Both the position numbers and the translations under genes were made by a program. A stretch of 64,000 nucleotides of DNA from Pseudarthrobacter defluvii. Lineage in GTDB: Bacteria > Actinomycetota > Actinomycetes > Actinomycetales > Micrococcaceae. Shown here one piece after another: positions 35,624 through 44,825 of this stretch (within the stretch, counting starts at the first letter, position 1; each line of letters begins with the position of its first letter). The DNA is taken from contig NZ_CP066362.1 in assembly GCF_030323865.1 (NCBI RefSeq), positions 4,030,001 through 4,094,000 on the forward strand. The letters are read 5' to 3'. The notes below the pieces were generated by a model that saw only the letters and a program-made list of their open reading frames with translations, did not search any database and was not told the DNA's origin.

Positions 35624-36700
35624 GTGCGTAAATTGCAGACTTTGGTTGCCGCCGCCGTCGCCGCCACCCTTCTCGCCGGCTGTGGCGGTGCCTCCACCCC
35701 GCCGGCCTCTACCGGTGACGCCTCCGGCGCTCCGGCGGGAGCCTCCGGGGACACCCTGGTGATCTACACCAACTCCAACGGCGAGGGCCGGGGCGACTGG
35801 CTGGCCGCCAAGGCGGCCGAGGCCGGATTCAAGATTGAGATCGTGGGGGCCGGGGGCGCCGACGCCACCAACAAGCTCATTGCCGAGAAGAACAACCCCA
35901 TCGCGGACGTCGCGTTCGGCCTGAACAACATGTACTTCTCCCAGGTCAAGAACGAGGGTGCGCTGGAGGCCTACCAGCCCGCATGGGCGGGCGACGTGGA
36001 CAAGGGCCTGGGCGACGGCGAGACCTACTGGCCCCTGGTGAAGCAGGCCATCCTCCTGGGCTACAACTCGGACAAGATCAGCAAGGACGCCGCGCCAAAG
36101 GACTGGACGGACCTGTGGACGAAGGACGAGTTCAAGAGCCGCTATGAACGGGTCACCGGCATGGGCACGGCCACCGCGCAGCTGGTCTTCGCAGGCATCC
36201 TCTCCAGGTACCGGGATGACTCCGGCGATCTGGGGATTTCCGACGACGGGTGGAAGCAGGTTGAGCAGTACTTCAAGAATGGCAGCCCCGCAGTGGCCAA
36301 GACCGACCTGTTTGCCCGCATCGCCTCCGGTGACGTGGACATGGGCCAGATGCCGTCCTCGATCATTGCCGACCGCGAAAAGTCCTTCAAGGTAAACGTG
36401 GACACTGTCATCCCCTCCGTGGGGGTCCCGCTTGCCGTGGAGCAGATAGCGCTGGTGAAGGGGACCAAGAAGAAGGACCAGGCGCAAAAGTTCATCGACT
36501 GGTTCGGCAGCGCCGAGGTCCAGGGCGAGTTCGCGCAGAAGTTCAACTCCATGCCGGTCAACAAGGGTGCCCAGGCAAAGGCCAACCCCGAGGTGGTGGA
36601 CTTCTTTGCCGGCCTCAAGCAGCAGGACATCGACTGGAACTTCGTGCAGAAGAACATGGGTGCCTGGGTGGAGAAGATCGAACTTGAGTACATGACGTAA
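35624..36700 (+). CDS. Fe(III)-type ABC transporter solute-binding lipoprotein
   Basis: 358 aa, GTG start. Lipobox LLAGCGG at about residue 20, so tethered outside the membrane. The body matches the family 1/AfuA-type binding proteins: NSNGEGRGDWLAAKAAEAGFKIEIV, NKLIAEKNNPIADVAFGLNN and the C-terminal KAQKFIDW-like stretch. With a PotA/CysA-type ATPase and a double-domain permease it forms a complete importer. Such systems carry Fe(III), thiamine, 2-aminoethylphosphonate or carboxylates; the ligand cannot be chosen from sequence. Confidence 0.88.
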   Translation: MRKLQTLVAAAVAATLLAGCGGASTPPASTGDASGAPAGASGDTLVIYTNSNGEGRGDWLAAKAAEAGFKIEIVGAGGADATNKLIAEKNNPIADVAFGLNNMYFSQVKNEGALEAYQPAWAGDVDKGLGDGETYWPLVKQAILLGYNSDKISKDAAPKDWTDLWTKDEFKSRYERVTGMGTATAQLVFAGILSRYRDDSGDLGISDDGWKQVEQYFKNGSPAVAKTDLFARIASGDVDMGQMPSSIIADREKSFKVNVDTVIPSVGVPLAVEQIALVKGTKKKDQAQKFIDWFGSAEVQGEFAQKFNSMPVNKGAQAKANPEVVDFFAGLKQQDIDWNFVQKNMGAWVEKIELEYMT

Positions 36701-36747
36701 CTCATACCGCCAGCCGCCATTCCCGCGTTCCACCAGACAGGGTTGCC

Positions 36748-37812
36748 ATGATCCGCTTGGAAAACATCGAAGTTACCTTTGGCGATTTCACCGCCATTCC
36801 GCAGCTGGACCTGCATGTCCGGCCGGGCGAGTTCTTCACCCTCCTGGGGCCCTCCGGCTGTGGGAAGACGACGGCGCTGCGCACCCTGGCCGGCTTCATC
36901 CAGCCGGCCAGGGGTACGGTCAGGGTGGACGGCAAGGACGTGACCCGCCTTCCCAGCGACAAGCGGCAGGTGGGCATGGTGTTCCAGAACTATGCCCTGT
37001 TCCCGAGCATGAGCGTATGGGAGAATATCGCCTTCGGGCTCCGGGTCCGGAAGGAAAAACCGGCCGACAGCGACCGCCTGGTGCGGGACATTGCCCGGCG
37101 CGTGGAACTCAGCGAGGAGCAGCTGGCGAAGAACGTGGCCGAACTTTCCGGTGGCCAGCAGCAGCGGGTAGCCGTTGCCCGCGCCCTGGTGCTGCGGCCG
37201 AAAATCCTGCTGCTGGACGAGCCGCTGTCCAACCTGGACGCCAAGCTACGCCACCAGCTGCGCCAGCAGCTCAAGGACCTGCAGAGCGAGTTCGGCATCA
37301 CCACCGTGTACGTCACCCATGACCAGGACGAGGCACTGGCCATGAGTGACCGGGTCGCCGTGTTCAACAAGGGCGTCGTGGAGCAGGTCGGCACCCCGCA
37401 GGACATCTACGACCAGGCCGCCACTGAGTTCGTCTGCAACTTCATCGGCGACAGTTCCACGCTGACGCCGGACTTCGTGGCGGAGGTCAACCGGCTTTCC
37501 GGCGCCGGCCTCAGCACGGATGCCAGGTCCTATCTGCGCGTGGAAAAAGCCTCACTGGACCGGCCCGGGGACGGAGGGACCGCCGTCGGACTTTCCGCCA
37601 CCGTGGTCTCCCGCACGTACCACGGCCTGCACAGCCGCTACGTGGTGCGCAGCCACGGCGCTGACATTCGCCTCCTGGTCCGGGAAGACGGCGGCGCGCA
37701 CCCCGAGGCCGGCACGGCCGTAACTGTCTACGTCCAGCCCGGGCACATCCTGCAGTACCATCCCGAAACCGGTGCCGCACTGGCAAAGGACCGGGCGGTT
37801 GCCCTGCCATGA
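36748..37812 (+). CDS. ABC transporter ATP-binding protein (FbpC/PotA type)
   Basis: 354 aa. Walker A GPSGCGKTTALRTLAG near residue 36, signature LSGGQQQRVAVARALV, Walker B ILLLDEPLSNLDAKLR and switch histidine in VTHDQDEA. The last 110 residues form the regulatory TOBE-type domain of this subfamily. It overlaps the permease gene by ATGA (37809-37812), so the subunits are co-translated. Confidence 0.93.
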   Translation: MIRLENIEVTFGDFTAIPQLDLHVRPGEFFTLLGPSGCGKTTALRTLAGFIQPARGTVRVDGKDVTRLPSDKRQVGMVFQNYALFPSMSVWENIAFGLRVRKEKPADSDRLVRDIARRVELSEEQLAKNVAELSGGQQQRVAVARALVLRPKILLLDEPLSNLDAKLRHQLRQQLKDLQSEFGITTVYVTHDQDEALAMSDRVAVFNKGVVEQVGTPQDIYDQAATEFVCNFIGDSSTLTPDFVAEVNRLSGAGLSTDARSYLRVEKASLDRPGDGGTAVGLSATVVSRTYHGLHSRYVVRSHGADIRLLVREDGGAHPEAGTAVTVYVQPGHILQYHPETGAALAKDRAVALP

Positions 37813-39632
37813 GCGTCAACAACCCGGTGGGCAGCATGGCCCGCTCGCCGTTCGTCCTGGTGGTGGGGGTCATCCTCACCTGGTTCATTGCCGGCTTCCT
37901 GGTATGGCCCAACGTGAACATCCTGATCGCCACCTTCTTCCCCGACGGCAGCTTTTCGGGCCGCGCCGCGGAGAAGCTATTCTCCTCCCAGCGGGCGATG
38001 AAGGCACTGGGCAACAGCTTTCTCCTGGCCGTGGCGCTGTCCATCACCGTCAACGCGGTGGGGGTCTTCATCGTCCTGGTGACGCACTACTTCCGGATCC
38101 GTGGCTCCAGGATCCTCTTCCTGGGGTATGCCTCCACCTTCATCTACGGCGGCATCGTCCTGGCCGCAGGCTACAAATTCATCTACGGGGACAAGGGCAT
38201 GGTCACCTCGCTGCTGGTCCGGATTTTCCCCGGGATGGACCCGGGCTGGTTCTCCGGGTTTTTTGCCGTCCTGGTGGTCATGACCTTTGCCACCACCACC
38301 AACCACATGCTGTTCGTGGCCAACGCTCTCAAGGGCATCGATTATCAGACCATCGAGGCGGCGCGGAACCTTGGCGCCTCCACGTGGACCATCCTGCGGC
38401 GCATTGTCCTGCCCATGCTCAAACCCACGCTGTTCGCCGTCACCATCCTGTCGTTCCTCACCGGCCTGGGCGCGTTGAGCGCTCCCCAGGTGCTGGGGGG
38501 CCGGGACTTCCAGACCATCACGCCGATGATCCTGACGTTTACCAACAGCCCCACCTCCCGCGACCTGGCGGCGCTGCTGGCCGTAATCCTGGGCCTGGCC
38601 ACCATGCTGATGCTCGCAGTGATGTCCCGCCTGGAAAAGGGCGGAACCTACTTTTCAGTGTCAAAGGTGTCTTCCGAACTCCAGAAGCAGGAAATCACCA
38701 ATCGCGCAGCCAACGTGGCCGTGCACGGCGTGGCCTATCTCCTCTTTGCCATCTACACGCTTCCGGTCGTGCTGATCGTGCTGTACTCGTTTGCGGACGG
38801 CGCTGCCATCCAAACAGGACAGCTCTCGCCTGCGAACCTGACACTGGACAACTACGTCCGCGTCCTCACCCAGCAGTCGGGGCTCCGGCCGTTCATCGTC
38901 AGCGTGGTGTACAGCGCCCTGGCGGCGGTCATCGCGGTGGGCGGGCTGCTCTTTGTGGCGCGGCTGCTGCAAAAGTACAAAAACTGGGTGGCCTCCACGT
39001 TCGAGTACCTGCTGCACATCCCGTGGATCCTGCCGTCCGCACTGCTGGCCCTGGGCCTGATTGTCAGCTACGACCACCCCAATCCCCTGGTGGGCGGTGC
39101 CGTCCTCACCGGGACAACGGTGATCCTGCTCATCGCGTTTGTCACGGTGAAGATCCCATTTACACTCCGGATGCTCAAGGCGTCTTTTGCCTCCGTGAAC
39201 TCCTCATTGGAGGAGGCTGCAGCCATCATGGGTGCCAAGACCCTGTACGTCTTCAGGCGGATCCTCCTGCCGCTAGTGCTCCCGGCCGCGGCCGCCATTA
39301 CGGCCTTGAACTTCAACAGCCTCCTCGACGACTACGACACCGCTATCTTCCTGGCCCATCCGCTGGTGCAGCCGCTGGGCCTGGTCATCAAAGCCAATAC
39401 TGACGGCGCCGAGGGCACTGAGGGAATCGCGAACACATTCGTCTACACAGTGCTCCTCATGGTCATTACGGGCGTGACCATGTACCTCGTGTACGGCAGG
39501 TCCGGGCGGCGCAGGTCCAAGAAACCCCTGCCCGCCCTGCCTTCCGCATCGCAAGCCCCCGGCCCGGGAGCTCCTGGAGCGCAGGCGCCGGGTGAGGATG
39601 ACGCCACGCGTCCAGCCGGTGCCGTTCGTTGA
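37809..39632 (+). CDS. ABC transporter permease, FbpB type, two fused permease domains
   Basis: 607 aa with about twelve membrane helices in two binding-protein-dependent permease halves. The coupling motifs are EAARNLGASTWTILRRIVLPMLKP in the first half and EEAAAIMGAKTLYVFRRILLPLVLP in the second. The single long chain replaces two separate permeases, as in FbpB-like importers. The C-terminal 45 residues are Pro/Ala/Gly-rich. Its stop abuts, with no gap, the end of the convergent FAD monooxygenase gene. Confidence 0.92.
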   Translation: MSVNNPVGSMARSPFVLVVGVILTWFIAGFLVWPNVNILIATFFPDGSFSGRAAEKLFSSQRAMKALGNSFLLAVALSITVNAVGVFIVLVTHYFRIRGSRILFLGYASTFIYGGIVLAAGYKFIYGDKGMVTSLLVRIFPGMDPGWFSGFFAVLVVMTFATTTNHMLFVANALKGIDYQTIEAARNLGASTWTILRRIVLPMLKPTLFAVTILSFLTGLGALSAPQVLGGRDFQTITPMILTFTNSPTSRDLAALLAVILGLATMLMLAVMSRLEKGGTYFSVSKVSSELQKQEITNRAANVAVHGVAYLLFAIYTLPVVLIVLYSFADGAAIQTGQLSPANLTLDNYVRVLTQQSGLRPFIVSVVYSALAAVIAVGGLLFVARLLQKYKNWVASTFEYLLHIPWILPSALLALGLIVSYDHPNPLVGGAVLTGTTVILLIAFVTVKIPFTLRMLKASFASVNSSLEEAAAIMGAKTLYVFRRILLPLVLPAAAAITALNFNSLLDDYDTAIFLAHPLVQPLGLVIKANTDGAEGTEGIANTFVYTVLLMVITGVTMYLVYGRSGRRRSKKPLPALPSASQAPGPGAPGAQAPGEDDATRPAGAVR

Positions 39633-40688
39633 TCAACCGCCGGAGGTGCTGCCGACGGCGGCCCCTGCGTTCCGCCGTCGGGCGAGGTTGAGCACGCGGT
39701 CCCGCAGCGGCTGGGCACTGTCGGCGAGCGCGATCCGTCCCAGCGCTGACGAGGCGACACTCACGGCGCGCGTGCGCAGCCTCCGCTGCCGGTTGTAAGC
39801 CCGCAGCGCCTGGTCCTCGGGCAAGGTGTTGAGGAGGTCGGCCAGCGTGACCGCGTCGACCAGCGATTCGCAGGCCCCGCGGCCCAGCGTGGGCATCATG
39901 GCATGCGCGGCGTCTCCAATGAGCACCCTCCTGCCGCTGACGTAGGAGCCGAGGCGCGGAACCGTCCACAGGCGCTGGACCAGGCATTCCTCCGACGTGG
40001 CTGCAGCCAGGGCGTGCCGGATGGCAGGGGCGTGGTTGGCGTAGCGTGCCCTTGCCTGCTCGAGGGCTGTCGCTGGGTCTATCCCGTACGGGCCGAGTTC
40101 CGACCGGTAGCTCGCATACCAAAAGGAGCCTCCACGCGCAGCGGCCATCCCAAACAGGTCTCCCCGGCCCCAGTACTCGCCCACCTCATCCGGTGCGACT
40201 GGAGTGGGGAGGGTGCCGCGAAGAGCAAGGTAGGGGGTGAGGCGGGCATCGGTGGCCCCGCCCCAGGCCGTACGCCGGACCATGCTGTGGACACCGTCGG
40301 CGCCCACCACCAGTCTGCCGTCCACGGGAATCGTCTGCACGGTGTCAGTGACCCTACGGACGGTAGCGGGCACGGCGGCATCCAGCAGCCGGAGCAGGTC
40401 TACCCGGGAAATGCCGAACATCTCCCCTGCATCGACGGTGACCCAGGGCTCCCCCTGTGCATTGCGGACCGAGCCTGTGCCGAGCACCGGACTGACTGCC
40501 CGCGCCTCGTCAAGGATTCCCAGTCGGGCCAGTGCCCGCTGGGCGTTTAGCCACATCCCCAGCGCATTGCCCACGGCAGGCAGTTCCGGACGTTTCTCAT
40601 GGACGGTGACCTGGAAGCGGCTGGTATCCAAAGCAGCCGCGAGGGCGAGCCCGGCGATTCCGCCGCCAACGATCGTGATCGTTTCCAT
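39633..40688 (-). CDS. FAD-dependent aromatic-ring-hydroxylase-like monooxygenase
   Basis: 351 aa from the ATG at 40688. The FAD-binding GGGIAGLALAAALD is at the N-terminus, a DG motif at VVGADGVHSMVRR, and the second FAD motif GDAAHAMMPTLGRGACE near 270-285. These are the three marks of group A flavoprotein hydroxylases. The protein is shorter than PobA-like enzymes and nearer to the salicylate-hydroxylase/TetX-type group. Substrate unknown. It is divergent from a TetR gene with a palindrome in between, so probably induced by its substrate. Confidence 0.85.
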   Translation of the reverse strand: METITIVGGGIAGLALAAALDTSRFQVTVHEKRPELPAVGNALGMWLNAQRALARLGILDEARAVSPVLGTGSVRNAQGEPWVTVDAGEMFGISRVDLLRLLDAAVPATVRRVTDTVQTIPVDGRLVVGADGVHSMVRRTAWGGATDARLTPYLALRGTLPTPVAPDEVGEYWGRGDLFGMAAARGGSFWYASYRSELGPYGIDPATALEQARARYANHAPAIRHALAAATSEECLVQRLWTVPRLGSYVSGRRVLIGDAAHAMMPTLGRGACESLVDAVTLADLLNTLPEDQALRAYNRQRRLRTRAVSVASSALGRIALADSAQPLRDRVLNLARRRNAGAAVGSTSGG

Positions 40689-40700
40689 GCAGCACATTCT

Positions 40701-40714
40701 ACTACTTTTGTAGT
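40701..40714. promoter_or_regulatory. Candidate TetR operator between monooxygenase and tetR
   Basis: ACTAC-TTTT-GTAGT, centred between the divergent starts (40688 and 40745). Position and symmetry suggest repression of both genes by the adjacent TetR protein. Confidence 0.5.
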
Positions 40715-40744
40715 GAACAGGAAGAGCCCAATTACACTGAACGC

Positions 40745-41284
40745 ATGCCGGACCGCCGCACCCAACTGCTCGATGCCGCCCTGGCCGTGGTGGCGGACCG
40801 CGGAATGAAGGGCCTCACCCACCGGGCTGTTGACGCCGCAGCAGAAGTGGCCGAGGGAACCACCTCCAACTACTACCGCAACCGCGCCACCCTGGTAGCG
40901 GCAGTGCTGGAGCGCCTGCTGGAGCTGGACGCAGCGCTCCTGGCGGAGCAGGGGCCGGCCGGGCCGCCCCGGAGCGTTGAGGAACTGGCAAACCAGTTGG
41001 CCTCCCTGGTGCTGGCGCTTGCGGGTCAGCATGCCGGCCTGACCCGCGCACGGCTGGCACTTTCCCTGGACAAGCCCGAGTCAGTAACCGCCGGCCATTT
41101 CCGGCTGGTGGGCGGCCTGGAACAGGCACTGGCCGCCTTGGGCGTACCGGACGCCGGAGCCAGGGCACGGGACGTGGCGGACTACGGCGACGGCGTACTG
41201 CTGCACCTGCTCACCGTGCGGCGGGATGACGCTCCCGACGCCGCCGCCATTGCGTCGGCAGTCCGGCGGCTGCTGGCGCCGTAA
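40745..41284 (+). CDS. TetR family regulator
   Basis: 179 aa. The HTH is at about 5-52 (TQLLDAALAVVADRG, then AAEVAEGTTSNYYRNRATL with the usual Tyr-Tyr at the recognition helix end). The C-terminal region is helical with no recognised ligand signature. It is divergent from the FAD monooxygenase and likely its repressor. Its end converges on pobA. Confidence 0.87.
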   Translation: MPDRRTQLLDAALAVVADRGMKGLTHRAVDAAAEVAEGTTSNYYRNRATLVAAVLERLLELDAALLAEQGPAGPPRSVEELANQLASLVLALAGQHAGLTRARLALSLDKPESVTAGHFRLVGGLEQALAALGVPDAGARARDVADYGDGVLLHLLTVRRDDAPDAAAIASAVRRLLAP

Positions 41285-41321
41285 GACCGGCTGGCAGCCC
41301 GCCGTCGTAATCCTCCCTGGC

Positions 41322-42512
41322 TCAGGAGGCTGCGGTGGGCCAGCCCGTGTAAGCCTCGGCCAGGTAGGCCCTGCCATGCCGGGAGGAGACCACGGAGTTC
41401 AGTTCCCCGAGCTGGCGGGCGCGGGAGAAGTCATCGGCGCCCACGGGGGTGTGCAGCATGGTGGTCATCCAGTAGGAGAACTGCTGCGCCTTCCACACCC
41501 GGTCCAGGGCGCGATCGCTGTAGGTCTCCAGGAGCGCATCCGAGCCGGAGTTGTAGTGGCTGTCGAGGCCTTCGAAGAGGACCTTGACGTCATTGATGGC
41601 CAGGTTGAGGCCCTTGGCCCCGGTGGGCGGGACGGTGTGCGCGGCGTCGCCGGCCAGGAAAAGGTTGCCGTGGCGCATGGGCGTGTGGACGAAACTGCGG
41701 AACGGCAGGACCATTTTTTCCAGGACCGGGCCTTCCTTGAGCTCGAAGCCGTTACCGTTGACCCGGCTGCGGAATTCGGCCCAGATCCGGTCGTCATCCC
41801 ATTCCGCGACGTTTTCCTTGGGGTCGCACTGGAAGTACATCCGCTGCACGGTCTCGGTGCGCTGGCTGATCAGGGCGAAGCCGTTGGCGGAGTTGGCGTA
41901 GATCAACTCGTCCGAGCTGCGCGGCGCCTCGGCCAGGATGCCGAACCAGGCGAAGGGGTATTCGTGGAAGTACCACTTGCGGTGGGCTTCGGGGATCTGG
42001 AACCGGCAGTGGCTGCGCGAGCCGTCGGCGCCGACCAGGAAGTCGGCCTGGATCTCGAACTCGACGCCGTCCGCATCGGTGAACCACACCTTCGGCTTGC
42101 CTTCGAGGTCGTGCACCGAGGTGTCGGTGACGCTGTAGCGGACGTCGCCGCCGTCGTCCTTGCGGCGCGCGGCGAGGTCCAGGAAGACATCTGTTTGCGG
42201 GTACAGCCACACGGACTCCCCCACCAGGTCCTTGAAGTCAATGCGGTGGCTCTCGCCGTTGAAGCGCAGTTCAATCCCGTCGTGCCGGTCGCCGTCGCGC
42301 AGCACCCGATCTGAAACGCCGCTGTCCACCAACAGGTTGACGGTGCCGTGCTCCAGGATGCCCGCCCGAACGGTGTGGGCGATCTGCTCGTGGCTGCGGA
42401 TCTCGATCACGGTGGACTCGATGCCTGCCTTGGCCAGCAGGTGGGAGAGCATGAGTCCTGCGGGGCCGCCGCCCATGATGGCTACCTGGGTGGTGATGAC
42501 TTTTCGTGCCAT
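41322..42512 (-). CDS. pobA: 4-hydroxybenzoate 3-monooxygenase
   Basis: Hydroxylates 4-hydroxybenzoate to protocatechuate with FAD and NAD(P)H. 396 aa from ATG 42512, the family length (about 394). Motifs are IMGGGPAGLMLSHLLAKAGI, the DG motif LVGADGSRSHCR, and GDAAHTVPPTGAKGLNLAINDV with the PobA-specific PTGAKGLN stretch. RAGILEHGTVNLL near residue 44 is also typical. Start alternatives at 42530 and 42554 give an extra N-terminus not seen in the family. A copy of the TTCCGTTNAATGG element lies 101-113 bp upstream. Confidence 0.95.
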   Translation of the reverse strand: MARKVITTQVAIMGGGPAGLMLSHLLAKAGIESTVIEIRSHEQIAHTVRAGILEHGTVNLLVDSGVSDRVLRDGDRHDGIELRFNGESHRIDFKDLVGESVWLYPQTDVFLDLAARRKDDGGDVRYSVTDTSVHDLEGKPKVWFTDADGVEFEIQADFLVGADGSRSHCRFQIPEAHRKWYFHEYPFAWFGILAEAPRSSDELIYANSANGFALISQRTETVQRMYFQCDPKENVAEWDDDRIWAEFRSRVNGNGFELKEGPVLEKMVLPFRSFVHTPMRHGNLFLAGDAAHTVPPTGAKGLNLAINDVKVLFEGLDSHYNSGSDALLETYSDRALDRVWKAQQFSYWMTTMLHTPVGADDFSRARQLGELNSVVSSRHGRAYLAEAYTGWPTAAS

Positions 42513-42612
42513 GGTCTGTTCTCGCTTCATTGCGGGCCCCGCCGGAGGCGGCACCGGGCTTCTTCGTCTGGCAACCAGTGTGGGCCGAAGCCGGTGACCT
42601 CCGTTACACCTA

Positions 42613-42625
42613 TTCCGTTCAATGG
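42613..42625. promoter_or_regulatory. IclR-type site upstream of pobA
   Basis: TTCCGTTCAATGG; it differs in one base from the site at 43384-43396 in front of the IclR gene and transporter. It overlaps the 3' end region of the IclR gene and lies about 100 bp before pobA. Confidence 0.5.
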
Positions 42626-42626
42626 A

Positions 42627-43379
42627 TCAGAAGTCTGCCATTTGCCGGGCGATGCCGCGGGCAGCCGTTTGCAGCGCGGGCACCAATGCCTGCAGGCGCA
42701 TCTCGCGGAGGGGAACCACGACGCCGAGCGAGGCCACGGCGCGCTGCCGCCGGTTCAGCACGGGGACGGCTATGCCCCAGGTGTCCGGATCCACCACGCC
42801 CTTGAGTTGGGCAAAACCCTGGTGGGAGGTCTCGGCAAGGAGGGCGCGCACGGCGTCAGGTCCGACTTTTCCATCCGGGTCCGTGAACCCGCGGAGGTAT
42901 TCCTCCTGCGCAGCCTTGTCCTGGTGCGCCATCAGCGCCAGGCCTGCCGACGAAATATGGACCGGCATCCGGCCTGCCACCTGGGCCCGGTTGGCCACCG
43001 AACCCCGCCGGGACAGCCGTTCCACAAACAAGGCCTCCCAGCCGTCCAGCACGGCAAGGTTTACGTTCTGGTGCAGCACCTGCTGGATGTCCTCCATGAA
43101 TGGCATGGCCGCCTGCCGCAGGGCGAGTGTTGGGGAGGTACGGTTCACCAGTTCCCATAACCTGACCCCGGGCCGGACCATGCCGCCCGGCGCCGCTTCC
43201 AGCAATCCATGGGCGGCAAGCTGGCCCACCAGCCGGTGCGTGGTGGTGAGCGGCAGGCCCGCCCGCTGGGCGAGGTCGCTCAGCTGCAGGGCGCCGATGT
43301 CCTGGGGAAACGCGGAAATCAGGCGGACGATCCGGTCCACCACCGAGTCGCCGGAGGGAGAGTTGGCCAGGGCGATCAC
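42627..43379 (-). CDS. IclR family regulator, probable PobR-like control of pobA
   Basis: 250 aa from a GTG at 43379 with GGAAG upstream. N-terminal winged helix at about 10-70 (LQLSDLAQRAGLPLTTTHRLVGQLAAHGLL); the C-terminal IclR effector domain covers 80-245 with VAGRMPVHISSAGLALMAH. It lies between pobA (same strand) and a divergent aromatic-acid transporter. In Acinetobacter an IclR-family protein, PobR, activates pobA in response to 4-hydroxybenzoate. Shared TTCCGTTNAATGG elements before both transcription units support this role. Confidence 0.87.
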   Translation of the reverse strand: MIALANSPSGDSVVDRIVRLISAFPQDIGALQLSDLAQRAGLPLTTTHRLVGQLAAHGLLEAAPGGMVRPGVRLWELVNRTSPTLALRQAAMPFMEDIQQVLHQNVNLAVLDGWEALFVERLSRRGSVANRAQVAGRMPVHISSAGLALMAHQDKAAQEEYLRGFTDPDGKVGPDAVRALLAETSHQGFAQLKGVVDPDTWGIAVPVLNRRQRAVASLGVVVPLREMRLQALVPALQTAARGIARQMADF

Positions 43380-43383
43380 CCGC

Positions 43384-43396
43384 TTCCGTTGAATGG
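43384..43396. promoter_or_regulatory. IclR-type site between iclR and the aromatic-acid transporter
   Basis: TTCCGTTGAATGG, extended to a partly symmetric TTCC-N8-GGAA (43384-43399). It lies five bases upstream of the IclR GTG. The same element occurs before pobA at 42613-42625. Confidence 0.5.
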
Positions 43397-43525
43397 GAAA
43401 ACATGTCCCAGATTACACCCCCTGGTGATACAAACCTCACTGGGGATGTGGGCGATGCTGCCCAAAACCACCACGGCAAAGCAGCCCGCCGCTCAAACTC
43501 CTGGAAGATACACCGAGGTATTTCT

Positions 43526-44767
43526 ATGTCATTTGCGCCATCTCAACCCCGCTCCAAGTGGCCGGTCTGGCTTTGCTGGCTCGCAATGGTCCTTGACGGC
43601 TTTGACCTGGTGGTGCTGGGCACCGTCATCCCCACGCTGATCAAGACCCACGACCTTGGTTTCGATGCCGTGGGCGCCACGTGGGCCGCCACCATCTCCC
43701 TCGTCGGCGTTGGCGCCGGTGCCCTGTTCATCGCCCCATTGTCAGACCGCTTCGGCCGGCGCCGCCTCCTGGTGGCGTGCGTCCTGTGGTTTTCGATCTT
43801 CACCATCGCCGTGGTGTTCGCTCCCAACGTCGCCGTGTTCTGCGTCTTCCGGCTTCTGGCCGGCTTGGGCCTGGGTGCCTGCCTCCCGGCCGCCCTGGCC
43901 TACATGAACGACTACGCTCCGGCAGGTACTGCCGGTAAGTCAACCACGCGCACCATGACCGGCTACCACGCGGGCGCCGTGGCCACGTCCTTCCTTGCCC
44001 TGATGCTGATCCCGGACTGGCGGATGATGTTCGTCGTCGGCGGGCTCGCGGGCATTGTCCTGGCTCCCTTCCTGTGGTTCAAGCTCCCGGAGACCCTCTC
44101 CTCAGCGGCTGCCCCGGCCACGGAAGCAAGGGAACCGGCCGCAGCCCCCACAGGCTTCCGGGACCTGGCCCGGAAGCCCTACCCCCTGGTGGCGCTGGCC
44201 ATCGCGGCCGCTTCCTTCATGGGCCTGCTCCTGGTCTACGGACTGAACACCTGGCTTCCGCAGCTGATGGCCGGCGCCGGGTACACGGTCAGCACGGGCC
44301 TGGTCCTCCTGCTGGTCCTGAATGTGGGTGCCGTGGTGGGGCTGGTCATCGCGGGGATCCTGGCCGACAGGCACGGCACCAAGAAGGTGGTACTGCTGTG
44401 GTTCGGGCTCTCCGCGGTCTTCCTGGCGGTCCTTAGCGTCAAGATCCAAAGTGAACTGCTGCTCAACCTGGCAGTCTTTGTCACTGGCGTTTTCGTGTTC
44501 AGCGCACAGGTGCTGGTCTACGCGTGGGTCAGTCAGCTGTTCCCGGCAGCCCTCCGCGCCACCGCCCTGGGGTTCGCCGCCGGTGTGGGGCGGCTCGGCG
44601 CCATCCTGGGCCCCGCCGTTACCGGAACGCTGGTGGCCGCCAACATCGCCTACCCCTGGGGCTTCTACGTCTTCGCGGCCGCTGCCGCCATTGCCGTGGT
44701 GGCGCTGGTGGCAGTTCCGCACACCATCCGGGCAGTCCGGGAAGAAGCAGCCGCGGAACGCCCATAA
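43526..44767 (+). CDS. MFS aromatic acid:H+ symporter (PcaK/BenK type)
   Basis: 413 aa with twelve membrane helices, from the ATG at 43526 (GAGG seven bases upstream). The first helix carries LDGFDLVVLGTVIPTL, the Asp-bearing motif of the aromatic acid:H+ symporter family; the loop 2-3 motif is DRFGRRR. It likely imports 4-hydroxybenzoate or protocatechuate for the linked pobA. It is divergent from the IclR regulator and closed by a bidirectional terminator. Confidence 0.9.
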   Translation: MSFAPSQPRSKWPVWLCWLAMVLDGFDLVVLGTVIPTLIKTHDLGFDAVGATWAATISLVGVGAGALFIAPLSDRFGRRRLLVACVLWFSIFTIAVVFAPNVAVFCVFRLLAGLGLGACLPAALAYMNDYAPAGTAGKSTTRTMTGYHAGAVATSFLALMLIPDWRMMFVVGGLAGIVLAPFLWFKLPETLSSAAAPATEAREPAAAPTGFRDLARKPYPLVALAIAAASFMGLLLVYGLNTWLPQLMAGAGYTVSTGLVLLLVLNVGAVVGLVIAGILADRHGTKKVVLLWFGLSAVFLAVLSVKIQSELLLNLAVFVTGVFVFSAQVLVYAWVSQLFPAALRATALGFAAGVGRLGAILGPAVTGTLVAANIAYPWGFYVFAAAAAIAVVALVAVPHTIRAVREEAAAERP

Positions 44768-44774
44768 CCCGCCG

Positions 44775-44816
44775 CCGATCGGCCCGCCCCAGGCGCTCCG
44801 GGGGCGGGCCGATCGG
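44775..44816. terminator. Bidirectional terminator between transporter and FUSC genes
   Basis: Perfect 16-bp stem (44775-44790 with 44801-44816, beginning CCGATCGGCC) and a 10-base loop, in the 58-bp gap between two convergent genes. AAAA follows on the plus strand. Confidence 0.85.
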
Positions 44817-44825
44817 AAAAGGCGG

